A stretch of DNA of 37,545 bases from JAGOEF01 sp964511665 (GTDB lineage Bacteria; Bacteroidota; Bacteroidia; Bacteroidales; ML635J-15): contig CAZEHA010000036.1 in assembly GCA_964511665.1 (NCBI GenBank), forward strand, positions 1-37,545, in the 5' to 3' direction. Below, one piece after another: positions 25,413 through 34,858 of this stretch; position 1 is the first letter of the stretch, and the number at the start of each line of letters is the position of its first letter. The position numbers and the translations under genes are program-made. The notes under the pieces were generated by a model. That model was not told the origin of the DNA, ran no database searches, and saw only the letters and a program-made list of their open reading frames with translations.

Positions 25413-26705
25413 TCATTCTGCAACAATAAGATAGTAATCTTTCTTTCCTTTTTGAACCACAATAAATTTATCTGAAATCAAATTTGTTGAATCGATATTT
25501 CCATTTATATCGGTGTATTTTATTTTGTTGATGCTTAAACCATTGCCCTGAATAATGCGTCGTAACTCTCCTTTCGATGAAAAAATGCTTGTGTTTTCGG
25601 TTAACAATGACATTACGGGAACGGTGCTGTTTATTACTGATTTTGAAACATTAAAAACGGGAACACCTTCGAATACTGCCATAATGGTGGTTTCGTTCAG
25701 TTTATTCAATTCATCGCTTGTTCCTTTACCAAACAATATTTCGGAAGCAGCCACAGCTTGCTGATATTCGGAGTTTGAATGCACCATGCAGGTAATTTCT
25801 TCGGCCAGCTTTTTTTGTAGTATGCGAAGATGAGGTGCCTGATTGTGTTCTATGATAAGATTGTTGATTTCGTCTTCGCCCAGCAGTGTAAATATTCTGA
25901 TATATTTTTCGGCATCGTTGTCGGCTGTGTTTAACCAAAACTGATAAAACTTGTAAGGTGAAGTACGGGAGGGGTCGAGCCAAATGTTTCCTTCTTCGGT
26001 TTTTCCGAATTTACCACCGTCGGCTTTGGTAATAAGGGGGCATGTTAAAGCATAAGCTTCGCCGCGGGCAATGCGACGGATAAGTTCGGTACCGGTTGTA
26101 ATATTGCCCCATTGGTCGCTACCCCCCATTTGAAGTTTGCAGCCGTAATTATTATAAAGATGTAAATAATCGAAACCCTGCAGCAACTGATACGAAAATT
26201 CGGTAAACGACATTCCGTTTCCTGCTTCTCCCGTCAATCGCTTTTTAACGCTGTCTTTGGCCATCATATAATTCACGGTGAGGTGTTTTCCAATGTCTCT
26301 CACAAAATCTAAAAAGCTGTAGTCTTTTGTCCAATTGTAATTGTTCAGTAATAGTGCTTTGTTGGGTATATCAGAATCGAAATCGAGAAAGTGTGCTACT
26401 TGTTTGCGAATACAGGTTTCGTTGTGAAGCAAAATTTCTTCGTCGAGCAAGTTTCGTTCGTTCGATTTACCCGAAGGGTCGCCCACCATTCCCGTAGCGC
26501 CACCCAATACAACAATAGGGCGGTGTCCGTTTACCTGTAAGTGTTTCAACATCATAATACTTACCAAATGTCCGATATGCAGCGAGTCGGCAGTGGGGTC
26601 TATGCCCACATAGGCAGTAACCAATTCTTTATCGAACAATTCTTCGGTTCCCGGCATCATATCGTGAATCATGCCCCTCCATTTCAATTCATTTACAAAA
26701 TTCAT
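25413..26705 (-). CDS. tyrS: Tyrosyl-tRNA synthetase
   Basis: 430 residues. Class I synthetase core with the HIGHL motif at 43-47 (HIGH signature) and KFGKTEEGNIW as the KMSKS-equivalent loop. The YQLLQGFDY and MGGSDQWGNITTG segments are the tyrosine/ATP-binding region. A C-terminal S4-like RNA-binding domain is present (SSKGELRRIIQGNGLSIN and on). It follows the M1 peptidase gene by 15 bases, so it is probably the last gene of a four-gene operon. Confidence 0.97.
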   Translation of the reverse strand: MNFVNELKWRGMIHDMMPGTEELFDKELVTAYVGIDPTADSLHIGHLVSIMMLKHLQVNGHRPIVVLGGATGMVGDPSGKSNERNLLDEEILLHNETCIRKQVAHFLDFDSDIPNKALLLNNYNWTKDYSFLDFVRDIGKHLTVNYMMAKDSVKKRLTGEAGNGMSFTEFSYQLLQGFDYLHLYNNYGCKLQMGGSDQWGNITTGTELIRRIARGEAYALTCPLITKADGGKFGKTEEGNIWLDPSRTSPYKFYQFWLNTADNDAEKYIRIFTLLGEDEINNLIIEHNQAPHLRILQKKLAEEITCMVHSNSEYQQAVAASEILFGKGTSDELNKLNETTIMAVFEGVPVFNVSKSVINSTVPVMSLLTENTSIFSSKGELRRIIQGNGLSINKIKYTDINGNIDSTNLISDKFIVVQKGKKDYYLIVAE

Positions 26706-26720
26706 GATGTTATTTCAGTT

Positions 26721-29048
26721 TTATTTTAATAATATAGCTTTGGTGTAATGGTTTTTATTACTTGTTGCATCGGTAAACACAAACAGGTAAACACCGGGTG
26801 CAAACGAGTTGGCATCCCAAAATGTTCCTGTTGATTGTTCTATTGTTTCGGTATATTTCAGATGTCCGTTGATATCAAAAACCTGAAGAGTACCACTTGG
26901 TTCTCCTTCGAAATTCACAGCAAAAATACCATCCGACGGGTTGGGGTATACATTGAACGCCGAAGTTGCATTGGTTCGGTTAAACGAATACACATTCCAG
27001 TTAAAAATGCCCAATGCATATTCGCCGGGTTGTAAATCATTGGTGGTGATGCGTTTTTGAATTGTTGAATTGGTGCTTTCGATAATATGAAAATCGTGAG
27101 CCCTGTCGGGGCGGTACATTAATACCAGCGAATCGAGATTATTGTTGATAAATTCATTATCGAGATACCCATTAATTGTGGAGCTTTCGGTAGTACTGTA
27201 GGTAAAATCGCCACGCATAGCCGTATGTTCGTGAAAATCACCTTCGATAAGCCAATAACGATTATTTGCCAAAAACAATCCGGGGATGTTGGTTTGCAGG
27301 GTATCGGGTGGTACCCAATTGTGAGTTATCCGTATCATGATGGAATCGGCTTCGAAATCGTTGGGTTTAACCCTTATGTATAACCGCCCCAATGTCAACA
27401 AATTCGTATTTTTCAGAAACAATGTCTGATCGATTGTTGCATCAGATATGGCTTCGTGGTAATCGCAGAGAATCATTTTCGGATAGAAGGGTATTGTGAA
27501 GGTATTGTTCCCTGTTTCTCCATCGAAAACTACTATACATGTGGTGTCGTTGTAGTTGGCATCAATAAAACTTACGGGCACTTTGTTGTGTTGGTGAAAC
27601 TGATTACGGCCACGTAGTTTTTGTTTCATGTACACAGTAACTTCATATTCGCTGGTTTGAGACACCACAATTGACGAGTCGATGGAATAATGGGGAAAAC
27701 CGGGCGAAAGTACCCAATCGTTGAACCATGCACTTAAATCGATACCTGTGTGATTCGACAGAAAATCGCGCATATCGTAAGATGAAAGATTGTTGAACTG
27801 AAAATGGTTGAGCATGGCAGTAAACGCATCAAAGAATATGTCGTCGCCCAAATATCCGCGTAGCGAATGCACCACACTGGCTCCCTTTTCGTACACAGTA
27901 GTGCAATAGGTTTGGTCTACAGGGATGTTGTTCAGGGTTAGAAACCCGTTATCCTCAATATGGGCATAACGAAGAACCTCGGAATGATACTGCCTGCGAT
28001 ACGATGCGGCATTTGCTTTACCATATAAAAACTCTCTGCTTACTGTTTCCTGATAGTTTGCCCAACCTTCGTTTATCCACATGTCTTCGGCAGTGGTGCA
28101 GGTTATCAGATTGCCAAACCAGTGGTGAGCCAGTTCGTGCGCTATCAGATCTTCGTAGTTGGTAGAATTGTTGATAATTAAGGCAGGTATGGCAATATTT
28201 GTAGCGTGTTCCATGGCACCCGAACTAAATGGAACCGCTACATATCCTACTCTGCTCCAGCGATAGGGACCGTATTTGTGTTCAAATAACGACATAATGC
28301 TGTCGATGTTAACAAATGTGCCCGGTACTGAATTCACCAGATTTGGATACACATATAGTTGTACCGGAATATCATTTTCGATACCATGATATACGTGTTC
28401 AACAAGGGTATATTCTCCCACTGCAACCGAAGCCAGATAGGTAGGTATGTTTTCTGCGAGATACCATTCGAAAACGCGCTTTCCGTTTTCGGGTTCGCTA
28501 ACCTGAATTAGTTGTCCACCGCAAACAGCAGTATGGTTTTCGAGTACTGTGATTACACAGCGATAGCTGGCTCTGTCGGTAAAATTATCGACACATGGAA
28601 ACCACACTCGGCCATAATTGTGTGGAATGTCGGCGAAACCGACACCTAAATTAAAAGCCCGTTGCCCCGAGAAATAGAATCCGCCCCAACCGCTGGGATC
28701 GGTAACCGGAGAACCATGGTAATACACTCTTATTGCAACGGTATCATCGATTGTAATTGGTTCAGATGGAGTGATAATAATAAGAGAATCGTTATAACTG
28801 AATTGTTCAATAGTAATATGTGTAGATGTAATAGAATCGACAACCAGTTGTAACAGATCGAATTCAAGGGTTTGCAAACCTGTGCTGCTACCGGTAAACA
28901 CAATCTCGGTATACCCGCCAATGGTTTTATTATCGAAATCGGTAATTTCGAGATTAATGTCGTAATGAACCACATCGGGTCTGATATCTTGTGCAAGTAA
29001 TGATATGCCAGTCCAAACGAAAGAAATTATTAATAATAGTTTGTTCAT
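26721..29048 (-). CDS. M1 family metallopeptidase with type IX secretion sorting domain
   Basis: 775 residues. Signal peptide at about 1-20 (ends SLLAQ). M1 aminopeptidase domain: HELAHHWFGN at 304-313 with zinc ligands His304, His308 and Glu327 (NEGWANY 326-332). The exopeptidase motif reads GAMEH (277-281), where the classical form is GAMEN. A catalytic Tyr is expected in YEKGASVVHSLR. The last ~80 residues form a Por/T9SS C-terminal sorting domain (FNVYPNPSDGIF ... GVYLFVFTD), so the enzyme is predicted to be exported through the outer membrane by the type IX system. It starts 13 bases after ruvB. The His variant of GxMEN occurs in other Bacteroidota M1 proteins as I recall. Confidence 0.92.
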   Translation of the reverse strand: MNKLLLIISFVWTGISLLAQDIRPDVVHYDINLEITDFDNKTIGGYTEIVFTGSSTGLQTLEFDLLQLVVDSITSTHITIEQFSYNDSLIIITPSEPITIDDTVAIRVYYHGSPVTDPSGWGGFYFSGQRAFNLGVGFADIPHNYGRVWFPCVDNFTDRASYRCVITVLENHTAVCGGQLIQVSEPENGKRVFEWYLAENIPTYLASVAVGEYTLVEHVYHGIENDIPVQLYVYPNLVNSVPGTFVNIDSIMSLFEHKYGPYRWSRVGYVAVPFSSGAMEHATNIAIPALIINNSTNYEDLIAHELAHHWFGNLITCTTAEDMWINEGWANYQETVSREFLYGKANAASYRRQYHSEVLRYAHIEDNGFLTLNNIPVDQTYCTTVYEKGASVVHSLRGYLGDDIFFDAFTAMLNHFQFNNLSSYDMRDFLSNHTGIDLSAWFNDWVLSPGFPHYSIDSSIVVSQTSEYEVTVYMKQKLRGRNQFHQHNKVPVSFIDANYNDTTCIVVFDGETGNNTFTIPFYPKMILCDYHEAISDATIDQTLFLKNTNLLTLGRLYIRVKPNDFEADSIMIRITHNWVPPDTLQTNIPGLFLANNRYWLIEGDFHEHTAMRGDFTYSTTESSTINGYLDNEFINNNLDSLVLMYRPDRAHDFHIIESTNSTIQKRITTNDLQPGEYALGIFNWNVYSFNRTNATSAFNVYPNPSDGIFAVNFEGEPSGTLQVFDINGHLKYTETIEQSTGTFWDANSFAPGVYLFVFTDATSNKNHYTKAILLK

Positions 29049-29061
29049 AGTAATCGAAATA

Positions 29062-30096
29062 TTAGTATTCGTTATTAAATAAGTTTTGTTGTGAACCCGG
29101 ATGAGTCTTGTGTAAATGTTTGTAAGCCAGTTCGGTGGCTTCGCGCCCCCGGGGAGTTCGTTTAATAAAACCTTCCATAATCAGAAAAGGCTCATATACT
29201 TCTTCAATGGTACCTTCGTCTTCTCCCACGGCAGTGGCAATGGTTTTAAGGCCCACGGGTCCGCCTGCAAATTTATCAACAATAGTAGAAAGAATCTTAT
29301 TATCCATTTGATCAAGACCATACCTATCTATGTTTAATGCATCGAGCGAATGTTTGGTGATGTTTATTTCGATGTTACCGTCGGCTTTCACTTGTGCAAA
29401 ATCGCGCACCCGGCGCAGTAGTGAATTGGCAATACGTGGAGTGCCCCTGCTGCGCATCGATATTTCGGCAGCTGCTTCATCGGTGATGGGAACCTTGAGA
29501 ATTCCGGCAGAGCGCTTTATGATTCCTTTAAGTATGGGGGCTTCGTAATATTCGAGATGGCATGTAATTCCGAAACGGGCACGCAATGGCGAGGTAAGAA
29601 GGCCCGAACGGGTGGTAGCGCCTACAAGGGTGAACGGTTCCAGGGGAATTTGAACCGATCGTGCTGCAGGACCCTTATCTATCATAATGTCGATACGATA
29701 GTCTTCCATGGCCGAGTACAGGTATTCTTCAACAATTGGGCTCAGGCGGTGTATTTCATCAATAAACAGTACATCGTTGCGCTGTAATCCGGTGAGAAGT
29801 CCTGCCAAATCGCCGGGTTTGTCGAGCACCGGACCTGATGATATTTTAAGGCCCACTCCCAATTCTATGGCTATGATATTGGCCAGAGTAGTTTTTCCCA
29901 GACCCGGAGGTCCGTGCAACAGCACATGGTCGAGCGATTCGTTGCGCATTTTTGCAGCCTGAACAAATACCTTTAGGTTGTCGACAATTTTTTGTTGTCC
30001 GCTAAAATCGACAAACGATTCGGGTCGCAATTGATTTTCGAGTTCTGTGTCGTTGTTATTGTAATAATCATTGTCGCTATGCAGTAGTTCGTTCAT
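29062..30096 (-). CDS. ruvB: Holliday junction branch migration helicase RuvB
   Basis: 344 residues, family length. AAA+ motor of the RuvABC resolvasome. Walker A GPPGLGKTT at 62-70, Walker B LFIDEIHRL, sensor GATTRSGLL and the arginine-finger region SPLRARFG are present. The C-terminal winged helix ends with KRTPRGREATELAYKHL. Bases 13 and 21 separate it from its downstream and upstream neighbours, so it is probably cotranscribed with the MORN protein, the M1 peptidase and tyrS. Confidence 0.97.
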   Translation of the reverse strand: MNELLHSDNDYYNNNDTELENQLRPESFVDFSGQQKIVDNLKVFVQAAKMRNESLDHVLLHGPPGLGKTTLANIIAIELGVGLKISSGPVLDKPGDLAGLLTGLQRNDVLFIDEIHRLSPIVEEYLYSAMEDYRIDIMIDKGPAARSVQIPLEPFTLVGATTRSGLLTSPLRARFGITCHLEYYEAPILKGIIKRSAGILKVPITDEAAAEISMRSRGTPRIANSLLRRVRDFAQVKADGNIEINITKHSLDALNIDRYGLDQMDNKILSTIVDKFAGGPVGLKTIATAVGEDEGTIEEVYEPFLIMEGFIKRTPRGREATELAYKHLHKTHPGSQQNLFNNEY

Positions 30097-30117
30097 ATTG
30101 TGTTTTCTGTATCTGAA

Positions 30118-31704
30118 TTAGTATTGATAAGGTTCCCATGTTTCCTGATAAATATCCGCGTCCGATTCCGAAAGCTTTTTGCCGTCTATTTTTATCAGTT
30201 TTCCGTTGCGGTAATTAAATAAGGTGAAGAGGGTTCCATCGGTGTTGAATTTTTTCCAGCTACCGTGTTTTTTACCTGCGCGATAGCTACCGGTAATCAT
30301 AATGCTACCATCGTTGTAATAAAACACATGCTTGCCTGCCGGGTCGCCAGCGCGATAATCGCCTTCGAAACTGAGTTTGTTATTTGGGTAATAATGTTTC
30401 CAATTCCCGGTTTTAAATCCATTTTCGTAAAAACCGATTTCGGTGTGGTCGCCTACATTGTAGAACCATTCTCCAATTCTGTATCCATCGAAATATTCTC
30501 CTTTGGTAATAATGTTTCCAATTTCGTCGTATTCGGTAAACAGTCCTTCACGTTTTCCGAATTCGTAATTCTCTTCGCGTAAAATTTTCCCCGAAGCATA
30601 ATACCACACCCAATATCCCTCGGGTTTATCGTCGCGATATTCGCCTTTTTGTTCCTGATTGCCGTCGCGGTAATAATACTCCCACAGTCCTGTTTTTAGG
30701 TTTTTGAGATACGAGCCGGTTCCCATAATTTTTCCGTCATCATAAAACAAAGTCCATTTTCCGGTTCGGTTTCCTTGCTCATCAAATAATCCTTGTGCAG
30801 TAAGCACTCCGAATTCGTTGTACACTTTTGCTGTTTGCAGCCTTCCGTTTTCGTCGTACTCGTTATGTACACCCACGGCTTTGTTTTCGAGAAAAGCACC
30901 GGTGTATTTCAATGTTCCGTTGGGGTTATACAGTGTTCTTACATCGGCTTTAATTTTATACTCTTCTTCTATATCGCGCGTAACAACATCTCCGTTCAGG
31001 TAGCGCATTTCTTTAATCAATACCCCGGCTTCGTTATATTCGCGATAGTACCCATGAAGTTTATCGTTCATATACGAAGCATCGGTAAACACATTGCCGT
31101 TTGTGTAAAATTCCATCCAACGACCCTGCTTACGGTTTTGATAATCGAAGCGGTTAATTTTCAGGTTTTCGATAAGATAACCGTTAAAATATTCGAACAA
31201 GGCTACAATGTTACCCGATTCGTCATATTCTTTTCCGTTACCATGGCGTTTATCGTTTCTAAAATAAATACTCATCATAAGTTGCCCGTTGGGGTGATAA
31301 TAAAACGATTCGCCCTGCCGAATTCCATTCAGGAAGAGTTCTTTCGAAGCCTGATAATACAGGGTATCGATGTTGTTAATATCGAGAACGAAACTTGAAG
31401 TATACCCGTTTTTTTGGTCGTTGCGATACGAAATGCTTTGGTGTAGTTGTCCGCTGTAATAGTAAAAGTTCCAGATGCTATCGAGCATAAAATTGGTTCT
31501 GAGCCCTTCCGATTTCAGTTGACCGTTTTCGTACCAGCTACGCCAGAAGCCATCGGGCTTGCCGTCGCGAATAATTCCTTCTCCCGACTTTTGCCCCGAG
31601 GGATAATAAAAGGTGGTTACGCCGTCGGGAATTTCGGTTTGTGCCGGCAATAAACTACATGCTGCAATCGAAATAATAAGGGCGATATGTCTTTTAATCA
31701 ACAT
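30118..31704 (-). CDS. Exported MORN-repeat (YwqK-like) protein
   Basis: 528 residues from the ATG at 31702-31704 (a TTG one codon earlier is less likely). Signal peptide ends near SLLPAQ. The rest is almost all repeats of about 20-24 residues of the form YYxxGxxxxxGxYxxxKxxGxWxxYY, many of them along the chain, i.e. MORN_2/YwqK repeats. Such proteins are commonly labelled 'toxin-antitoxin system YwqK family antitoxin', a name with little support for exported Bacteroidota members. It is likely periplasmic or surface-associated, with unknown role. A minus-strand TAnnTTTG match (complement of 31728-31735) precedes it. It is the first gene of the ruvB operon. Confidence 0.8.
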   Translation of the reverse strand: MLIKRHIALIISIAACSLLPAQTEIPDGVTTFYYPSGQKSGEGIIRDGKPDGFWRSWYENGQLKSEGLRTNFMLDSIWNFYYYSGQLHQSISYRNDQKNGYTSSFVLDINNIDTLYYQASKELFLNGIRQGESFYYHPNGQLMMSIYFRNDKRHGNGKEYDESGNIVALFEYFNGYLIENLKINRFDYQNRKQGRWMEFYTNGNVFTDASYMNDKLHGYYREYNEAGVLIKEMRYLNGDVVTRDIEEEYKIKADVRTLYNPNGTLKYTGAFLENKAVGVHNEYDENGRLQTAKVYNEFGVLTAQGLFDEQGNRTGKWTLFYDDGKIMGTGSYLKNLKTGLWEYYYRDGNQEQKGEYRDDKPEGYWVWYYASGKILREENYEFGKREGLFTEYDEIGNIITKGEYFDGYRIGEWFYNVGDHTEIGFYENGFKTGNWKHYYPNNKLSFEGDYRAGDPAGKHVFYYNDGSIMITGSYRAGKKHGSWKKFNTDGTLFTLFNYRNGKLIKIDGKKLSESDADIYQETWEPYQY

Positions 31705-31801
31705 CAAACAATGAAATCATAAACTTACAAATTTAAGCACAAATATCGATTAAGCGATAAAAGTACTATCTTTAGCTCATAAATTTTAAAAACAAAGAAC
31801 A

Positions 31802-32509
31802 ATGGAACTATTATTAATCAGCAATTCGACTATGGCCGGGGAAGCCTATCTTGATTATCCGAAGTATGACATACGCGATTTTCTGGGCGAAAAACCGGTA
31901 AAAGCCTTGTTTATTCCTTATGCAGGTGTTACTGTATCGTGGGATGATTACGAATCAAAAGTTAAATCACGATTCAACGAAGTGGGTCACGATGTAATTT
32001 CGATACATCGTTTCGCCGACCCCATTAAAGCTGTTGAAGAAGCTGAAGCTATTGTTGTTGGTGGTGGCAATACCTGGAACCTGTTGCGTAAAATTCACGA
32101 TAACAAGCTTATTGAGCCAATTTGCAAAAAAGTGCTTGCCGGAACAAAATATATTGGATGGAGCGCCGGTTCCAACCTAGCATGCCCCACTATAATGACA
32201 ACCAACGACATGCCAATTATCGACCCGCTGGGTTTTCATGCATGCAATTTGGTTCCGTTTCAAATAAATCCACATTATCTCGATGCCAACCCCGAAGGTC
32301 ATGGTGGCGAAACACGAGAAGACCGTATCAAAGAATTTATGGTGTTAAACCCCAATGTGTATGTAGCCGGTTTACGCGAAGGTTGCATGTTTTATGTAAG
32401 CAACAACAGCATGTATATGAAGGGCATTCATCCATTGCGGCTGTTTAAACACGGCATCGAGACACGAGAAATACCTGCCGGCGAAGATTTGAGTTTTTTA
32501 CTTAAATAG
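31802..32509 (+). CDS. pepE: Peptidase E (alpha-aspartyl dipeptidase)
   Basis: 235 residues, similar to the E. coli enzyme (229). A cytoplasmic S51 serine peptidase that cleaves Asp-X dipeptides. GWSAGSN at 119-125 carries the nucleophile Ser121; VVGGGNTWNLL at 85-95 and FQINPHYLD further on are family features, with the His in NPHY as the likely partner. A near -7 box (TATCTTTA, 31767-31774) lies 27 bases before the ATG. It is divergent from the MORN gene. Confidence 0.93.
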   Translation: MELLLISNSTMAGEAYLDYPKYDIRDFLGEKPVKALFIPYAGVTVSWDDYESKVKSRFNEVGHDVISIHRFADPIKAVEEAEAIVVGGGNTWNLLRKIHDNKLIEPICKKVLAGTKYIGWSAGSNLACPTIMTTNDMPIIDPLGFHACNLVPFQINPHYLDANPEGHGGETREDRIKEFMVLNPNVYVAGLREGCMFYVSNNSMYMKGIHPLRLFKHGIETREIPAGEDLSFLLK

Positions 32510-32645
32510 TTTTAATGCGCTACATCAAGGGCTCACTAAATGCCCGAAACTATTCTTCCCTAAACCTGCATCGACACGACTGGCTTGCAATCAGGTGACA
32601 GGATGTGAACTATTTAACAACATAAAAATAACCTATTGTTTAGCA

Positions 32646-32677
32646 TTGTTTGAAGGCAGCAATACTCAGTACTTTTG
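32646..32677 (+). promoter_or_regulatory. Promoter of the AspT/YidE-type transporter
   Basis: TACTTTTG at 32670-32677 is a full TAnnTTTG match, 20 bases before the ATG at 32698. For the -33, TTG at 32646-32648 gives a 21-base spacer, and TTTG at 32649-32652 gives 17. Confidence 0.65.
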
Positions 32678-32697
32678 AAATTCGTATAACAGTTTTT

Positions 32698-34284
32698 ATG
32701 AATTTGTTGTTGTTGCCATACTTTTCGGTTTTTCTCATCATCCTTGTCGGATACTTTTTGGGGAAGCTAAAGATTGCCGGTATTTCGCTTGATGTTGCTG
32801 CAGTGTTGTTTGTTGCCATATTTGCGGGTCATTTGGGCTTTGTGATTCCGTCGGAATTAAAAATGATTGGCCTTGTAATGTTTATTTTTTCGGTAGGCTT
32901 TCAGGCAGGTCCATCACTTATAGAATCGTTTCGCAAAGAGGGATTGCATTTGTTGGTATTGGGTGTAATTATTGTATTAAGTGGGACGATAGTTACCTTA
33001 GTGTTGTGTTATTTGTTAAATATAAATGGAATTGTTGCAGCAGGCTTGTTTGCCGGAGCTTTAACCAGTACGCCGGGTTTGGCTGCATTAACCGAAATTA
33101 CTCACAATCCTCAGGCTTCTATTGCTTACGGCATGGCTTATCCGTTTGGGGTTATCGGGGTAGTTCTTTTTGTACGTTTATTTCCACGTTTGCTGAGGAT
33201 TAAGGTTTCTGAGGCCGAAAAAGAATATAAGAGTAATGTACAGAACAGACATCCAATGCTCACGTCTCGAAATTTTGTTGTTGAGAACAAAGAAATTATT
33301 GGTAAAAGTATAGCTGAGATACATTTCAGAAAGTTAACCGGAGCCAATATTTCGAGAGTATTGCAAAACGGGGCAGCCTTTACACCCCGCGAAGAAACAC
33401 CCCTCTACAAAGGCTCAATTATAAAAGCTGTTGGTACCGAGGAAGCACTCGCTAAAGTGGAAGCCCTTATCGGGAAAGTAACACATGTTGGCATTGCGCT
33501 TAGCGAAAATTATGAGGTACGGTTTATTACTGTAACCAATAAAACATTACTGGGCAAAACAGTCAGCGAGCTTGAATTGCAAAGTCGCTACAATGTTATT
33601 GTTACTCGCATTCGCCGAAGCGGCGTTGAGTTATATCCCGGGTTCGATGTAAGCATACAATTTGGCGATCGCTTACGCGTGGCAGGTAACAAAGAAAATC
33701 TGATTGAAGTAGCTGAATATTTCGGTGATAACGAAAATCAAATGTACGATTCCGATTTTTGGCCTGTTTCTTTGGGCATTGTGCTAGGTGTATTGATTGG
33801 TTTGCCTCATCTGCGAATTGGTAATTTCGATATATCGTTGGGCGCTACAGGGGGTGTGTTGGCCGTAGCTATTATTATGAGTAGGATTGGTCGTATAGGT
33901 CCATTGGTGTTTTCGGTTTCCTCGCATGGTAATTATATGCTACGACAATTTGGCCTGTTAATTTTTTTGGCTGCACTTGGAACAGAAGCGGGAGCAGGAC
34001 TTATCGATATTATTGCGAACAAAGGATGGTATTTGTTGATTGTTGCGGCTGCAATTACCATAATACCAATGTTTTTGGCTGCTTTGGTATCGCGCATGTT
34101 TTTTAAATTAGACATATTGAGTTTTTTGGGAGCGCTCACTGGCGGAATGACAAGTACTCCTGGTCTGGGCTCGGTAACTTCAATGACAAAGACCAATGCA
34201 CCCGGGGTTGCCTATGCAACTATTTATCCCATAGCTCTGGTGCTTATGATTGTTTGCGTACAAATAATTTTAATGGTTTTGTAA
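32698..34284 (+). CDS. AspT/YidE/YbjL-family transporter with two RCK_C domains
   Basis: 528 residues from the ATG at 32698; the longer TTG-start frame (32650) would overlap the promoter. Two hydrophobic halves of about five to six helices each (about 1-165 and 355-528) repeat the duplication-domain phrases FAGALTSTPGLAALTEIT and LTGGMTSTPGLGSVTSMT. Between them are two TrkA_C/RCK_C domains (about 180-265 and 270-345). This is the aspartate:alanine exchanger / YidE-YbjL putative transporter family. The substrate cannot be read from sequence; RCK_C domains suggest gating by a small ligand. The stop overlaps the tRNA-fMet promoter region. Confidence 0.88.
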   Translation: MNLLLLPYFSVFLIILVGYFLGKLKIAGISLDVAAVLFVAIFAGHLGFVIPSELKMIGLVMFIFSVGFQAGPSLIESFRKEGLHLLVLGVIIVLSGTIVTLVLCYLLNINGIVAAGLFAGALTSTPGLAALTEITHNPQASIAYGMAYPFGVIGVVLFVRLFPRLLRIKVSEAEKEYKSNVQNRHPMLTSRNFVVENKEIIGKSIAEIHFRKLTGANISRVLQNGAAFTPREETPLYKGSIIKAVGTEEALAKVEALIGKVTHVGIALSENYEVRFITVTNKTLLGKTVSELELQSRYNVIVTRIRRSGVELYPGFDVSIQFGDRLRVAGNKENLIEVAEYFGDNENQMYDSDFWPVSLGIVLGVLIGLPHLRIGNFDISLGATGGVLAVAIIMSRIGRIGPLVFSVSSHGNYMLRQFGLLIFLAALGTEAGAGLIDIIANKGWYLLIVAAAITIIPMFLAALVSRMFFKLDILSFLGALTGGMTSTPGLGSVTSMTKTNAPGVAYATIYPIALVLMIVCVQIILMVL

Positions 34285-34311
34285 AACCTAATAAATTTTT
34301 TATTATATTTG
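34278..34311 (+). promoter_or_regulatory. Bacteroidota promoter of tRNA-fMet
   Basis: TTTG at 34278-34281, a 22-base spacer, then TATATTTG at 34304-34311 (full TAnnTTTG match), 9 bases before the tRNA. The -33 overlaps the last codons of the transporter gene. Confidence 0.75.
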
Positions 34312-34320
34312 CACCCACAT

Positions 34321-34393
<73 letters not shown>

Positions 34394-34405
34394 CAAAACA
34401 TACTT

Positions 34406-34438
34406 AAAAAGCCTTGATTTTGCAAGGCTTTTGTTTTT
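34406..34438 (+). terminator. Terminator after tRNA-fMet
   Basis: Perfect 10-bp stem AAAAGCCTTG/CAAGGCTTTT (34407-34416 with 34423-34432), 6-base loop, then GTTTTT. Because the stem also has A's on its left arm it could act for minus-strand transcripts coming from the element as well. Confidence 0.85.
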
Positions 34439-34519
34439 GATGAGTAACAATACAGTAACATATTTGCCTAAAATGTAGTAAAACAAGAGAAAAAATCACC
34501 TGTTTTTGCTCTGTTTTTT

Positions 34520-34858
34520 TCAGGCTTTATACTCTTGTGGCTTTATACTTTCTAAAACTTCATTTAATTGAAAATCTGTAAAAACTATATTCACAGGTTC
34601 TTGTTTAATTGCACCCTCTTGATCTGTTTCAGGCTTTGGCAAAATGTATGCAAGCAATTTGATTGTAAAATCTGCTCGGTCTTTATCATTCATGCCCTGA
34701 AGTATTGCCGGTAATCTCTCAAGCTCATCAGATAAAATACCCTTAATAATGTTTCTTAGCTCTTGTGTCGTTTTATTTGGCTTACCCTGAGGCCTGCCGG
34801 CTGGGTTGCCTGATTGTCCTTTAGAATATTTCATTTCTTTATCATTTGGTTTAAACAT
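34520..34858 (-). CDS. Small GNPAGRP-motif (DUF5681-like) protein
   Basis: 112 residues (or 104 from the second ATG at 34834). MKYSKGQSGNPAGRPQGKPNKT is split by a basic, glycine/proline-rich motif KGQSGNPAGRP at 13-23 that matches the N-terminus of DUF5681-type proteins, which I know mostly from phages and mobile elements. The remainder is a predicted helical, acidic segment (LRNIIKGILSDELERLPAIL). It overlaps the rep stop by 8 bases and is probably cotranslated with it. The function is unknown; a DNA-binding or packaging accessory role is only a guess from its basic N-terminus. Confidence 0.65.
   Translation of the reverse strand: MFKPNDKEMKYSKGQSGNPAGRPQGKPNKTTQELRNIIKGILSDELERLPAILQGMNDKDRADFTIKLLAYILPKPETDQEGAIKQEPVNIVFTDFQLNEVLESIKPQEYKA

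Noticed and set aside
34394..34440. Left attachment site core repeat
   Set aside because: I looked for a second copy of the tRNA 3' end within the window and found none, so no attL/attR pair can be stated.
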